Assembly: GCF_037975245.1 (NCBI RefSeq)
Contig: NC_092569.1
Location: forward strand, 24,909,168-24,973,167
From: Apostichopus japonicus
Taxonomy: Eukaryota; Echinodermata; Holothuroidea; Aspidochirotida; Stichopodidae
Reading direction: 5' to 3'
DNA length: 64,000 nucleotides
This document shows, piece after piece, positions 62,507 to 64,000 of this stretch; positions within the stretch are counted from its first letter, which is position 1, and each line of letters starts with the position of its first letter. A model generated the notes under the pieces. That model worked only from the letters and a program-made list of their open reading frames with translations, did not search any database and was not told the DNA's origin. A program made the translations under genes and the position numbers.

Positions 62507-64000
62507 ATGCAGGCACCCGCTGTAAAAGATCGGCAAAAGACGCCACCACCGGGGTTCGAACCGGCGATGCAAAAGAGAGCCTCGCTCATCAGCTCTTACA
62601 GTGCGCCAAGCCATCGCGCCACTGTATGGACTGAGATATTAGGCCGATTAACTAATACTTACAGCTCCAGATGCAGGCACCCGCTGTAAAAGATCGGCAA
62701 AAGACGCCACCACCGGGGTTCGAACCGGCGATGCAAAAGAGAGTCTCGCTCATCAGCTCTTACAGTGCGCCAAGCCATCGCGCCACTGTATGGACTGAGA
62801 TATTAGGCCGATTAACTAATACTTACAGCTCCAGATGCAGGCACCCGCTGTAAAAGATCGGCAAAAGACGCCACCACCGGGGTTCGAACCGGCGATGCAA
62901 AAGAGAGTCTCGCTCATCAGCTCTTACAGTGCGCCAAGCCATCGCGCCACTGTATGGACTGAGATATTAGGCCGATTAACTAATACTTACAGCTCCCTAT
63001 GCAGGCACCCGCTGTAAAAGATCGGCAAAAGACGCCACCACCGGGGTTCGAACCGGCGATGCAAAAGAGAGCCTCGCTCATCAGCTCTTACAGTGCGCCA
63101 AGCCATCGCGCCACTGTATGGACTGAGATATTAGGCCGATTAACTAATACTTACAGCTCCCTATGCAGGCACCCGCTGTAAAAGATCGGCAAAAGACGCC
63201 ACCACCGGGGTTCGAACCGGCGATGCAAAAGAGAGCCTCGCTCATCAGCTCTTACAGTGCGCCAAGCCATCGCGCCACTGTATGGACTGAGATATTAGGC
63301 CGATTAACTAATACTTACAGCTCCCTATGCAGGCACCCGCTGTAAAAGATCGGCAAAAGACGCCACCACCGGGGTTCGAACCGGCGATGCAAAAGAGAGC
63401 CTCGCTCATCAGCTCTTACAGTGCGCCAAGCCATCGCGCCACTGTATGGACTGAGATATTAGGCCGATTAACTAATACTTACAGCTCCCTATGCAGGCAC
63501 CCGCTGTAAAAGATCGGCAAAAGACGCCACCACCGGGGTTCGAACCGGCGATGCAAAAGAGAGCCTCGCTCATCAGCTCTTACAGTGCGCCAAGCCATCG
63601 CGCCACTGTATGGACTGAGATATTAGGCCGATTAACTAATACTTACAGCTCCAGATGCAGGCACCCGCTGTAAAAGATCGGCAAAAGACGCCACCACCGG
63701 GGTTCGAACCGGCGATGCAAAAGAGAGCCTCGCTCATCAGCTCTTACAGTGCGCCAAGCCATCGCGCCACTGTATGGACTGAGATATTAGGCCGATTAAC
63801 TAATACTTACAGCTCCAGATGCAGGCACCCGCTGTAAAAGATCGGCAAAAGACGCCACCACCGGGGTTCGAACCGGCGATGCAAAAGAGAGCCTCGCTCA
63901 TCAGCTCTTACAGTGCGCCAAGCCATCGCGCCACTGTATGGACTGAGATATTAGGCCGATTAACTAATACTTACAGCTCCAGATGCAGGCACCCGCTGTA
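62507..64000. repeat. Right-end units with the CCAGATGCAG variant
   Basis: The H1 loop sequence CTCCCTATGCAG becomes CTCCAGATGCAG immediately before anchors 62671, 62835, 63655, 63819 and 63983. The pattern is two variant junctions, four normal, then three variant. It suggests a variant family that becomes commoner beyond the window. Confidence 0.85.

Larger units (their letters stand above)
40827..64000. repeat. 164-bp tandem satellite array, right block (about 141 units)
   Basis: This continues the left array in the same orientation and register. Subtracting 3018 bp (LINE plus one duplication copy) from the distance between anchors 37734 and 40916 leaves exactly 164. Anchors are at 40916+164n to 43704, 43859+164n to 52879, 53183+164n to 53675 and 53979+164n to 63983. 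The phase shifts come from one 9-bp deletion and two identical 24-bp deletions. Nearly all units are type C or B; only the unit at 41572 has GACGTC. Local variants mark sub-blocks: GCTCTAAAAG (43.4-47.3 kb), CTGCATGG (46.0-49.6 kb) and CCAGATGCAG (62.7 kb to the end). The array continues past base 64000. Confidence 0.99.

Noticed and set aside
158-63837. Hundreds of overlapping 60-codon open frames on the plus strand starting MQAPAVKDRQK
   Set aside because: They are the same open stretch repeated once per 164-bp monomer. They overlap each other by about 19 bases, shift frame from unit to unit (164 is not a multiple of 3), and contain the reverse complement of the tRNA-like block. No sign of coding selection.
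1-64000. CRISPR array
   Set aside because: The repeat is 164 bp with no unique spacers, and there are no cas genes; the context is eukaryotic.
1-64000. 5S rRNA, U6 or other snRNA repeat
   Set aside because: None of the conserved internal sequences of 5S rRNA or U6 is visible in the monomer on either strand.
1-64000. Bivalve BIV160-type or Helitron-associated satellite of similar length
   Set aside because: Monomer length is comparable, but I cannot confirm sequence similarity without a search, and no Helitron ends or Rep/helicase gene are in the window.

Overview
The window is eukaryotic repeat DNA, almost certainly from an animal nuclear genome. About 61 of the 64 kb is one head-to-tail tandem array of a 164-bp monomer (about 53% G+C). 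I count 371 units between the first and last anchor ATG, and the array runs off both ends. The animal assignment rests on the single mobile element, an APE-type non-LTR retrotransposon (LINE) resembling the L1/Tx1 group, and on a eukaryotic tRNA-type internal Pol III promoter in each monomer. The species cannot be named from sequence alone; a marine invertebrate is a guess.

Layout: (1) 1-37824, left array, about 230 units. Up to about 30.8 kb it mixes two main monomer types; beyond that one type dominates. (2) 37825-40826, a 5'-truncated LINE on the minus strand, flanked by a 16-bp target-site duplication, with an uninterrupted reverse-transcriptase reading frame (38001-40859) and a poly(A) tail. 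Removing the LINE plus one duplication copy restores a perfect 164-bp unit. (3) 40827-64000, right array, about 141 units with their own local variant families.

Each monomer, read on the minus strand, carries a tRNA-like block: a D-arm-like hairpin with an A-box-like sequence, a perfect B box (GGTTCGAACCC), and T4 runs downstream that could end Pol III transcription. Five inverted repeats cover about 121 of the 164 bp. This suggests a tRNA- or SINE-derived satellite whose units could each make a short structured RNA. No canonical acceptor or anticodon stem can be drawn, so these are not ordinary tRNA genes.

The array records its own turnover: A/B dimers, an 8-, 7- and 5-unit higher-order repeat, runs of identical units, and rare indels that recur in distant or neighbouring units. 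There is no conventional host protein-coding gene. The many 60-codon open frames on the plus strand are by-products of the repeat. Unit anchors (the A of the plus-strand ATG in CTATGCAGG) lie every 164 bp at 158-10490, 10664-16896, 17070-37734, 40916-43704, 43859-52879, 53183-53675 and 53979-63983.
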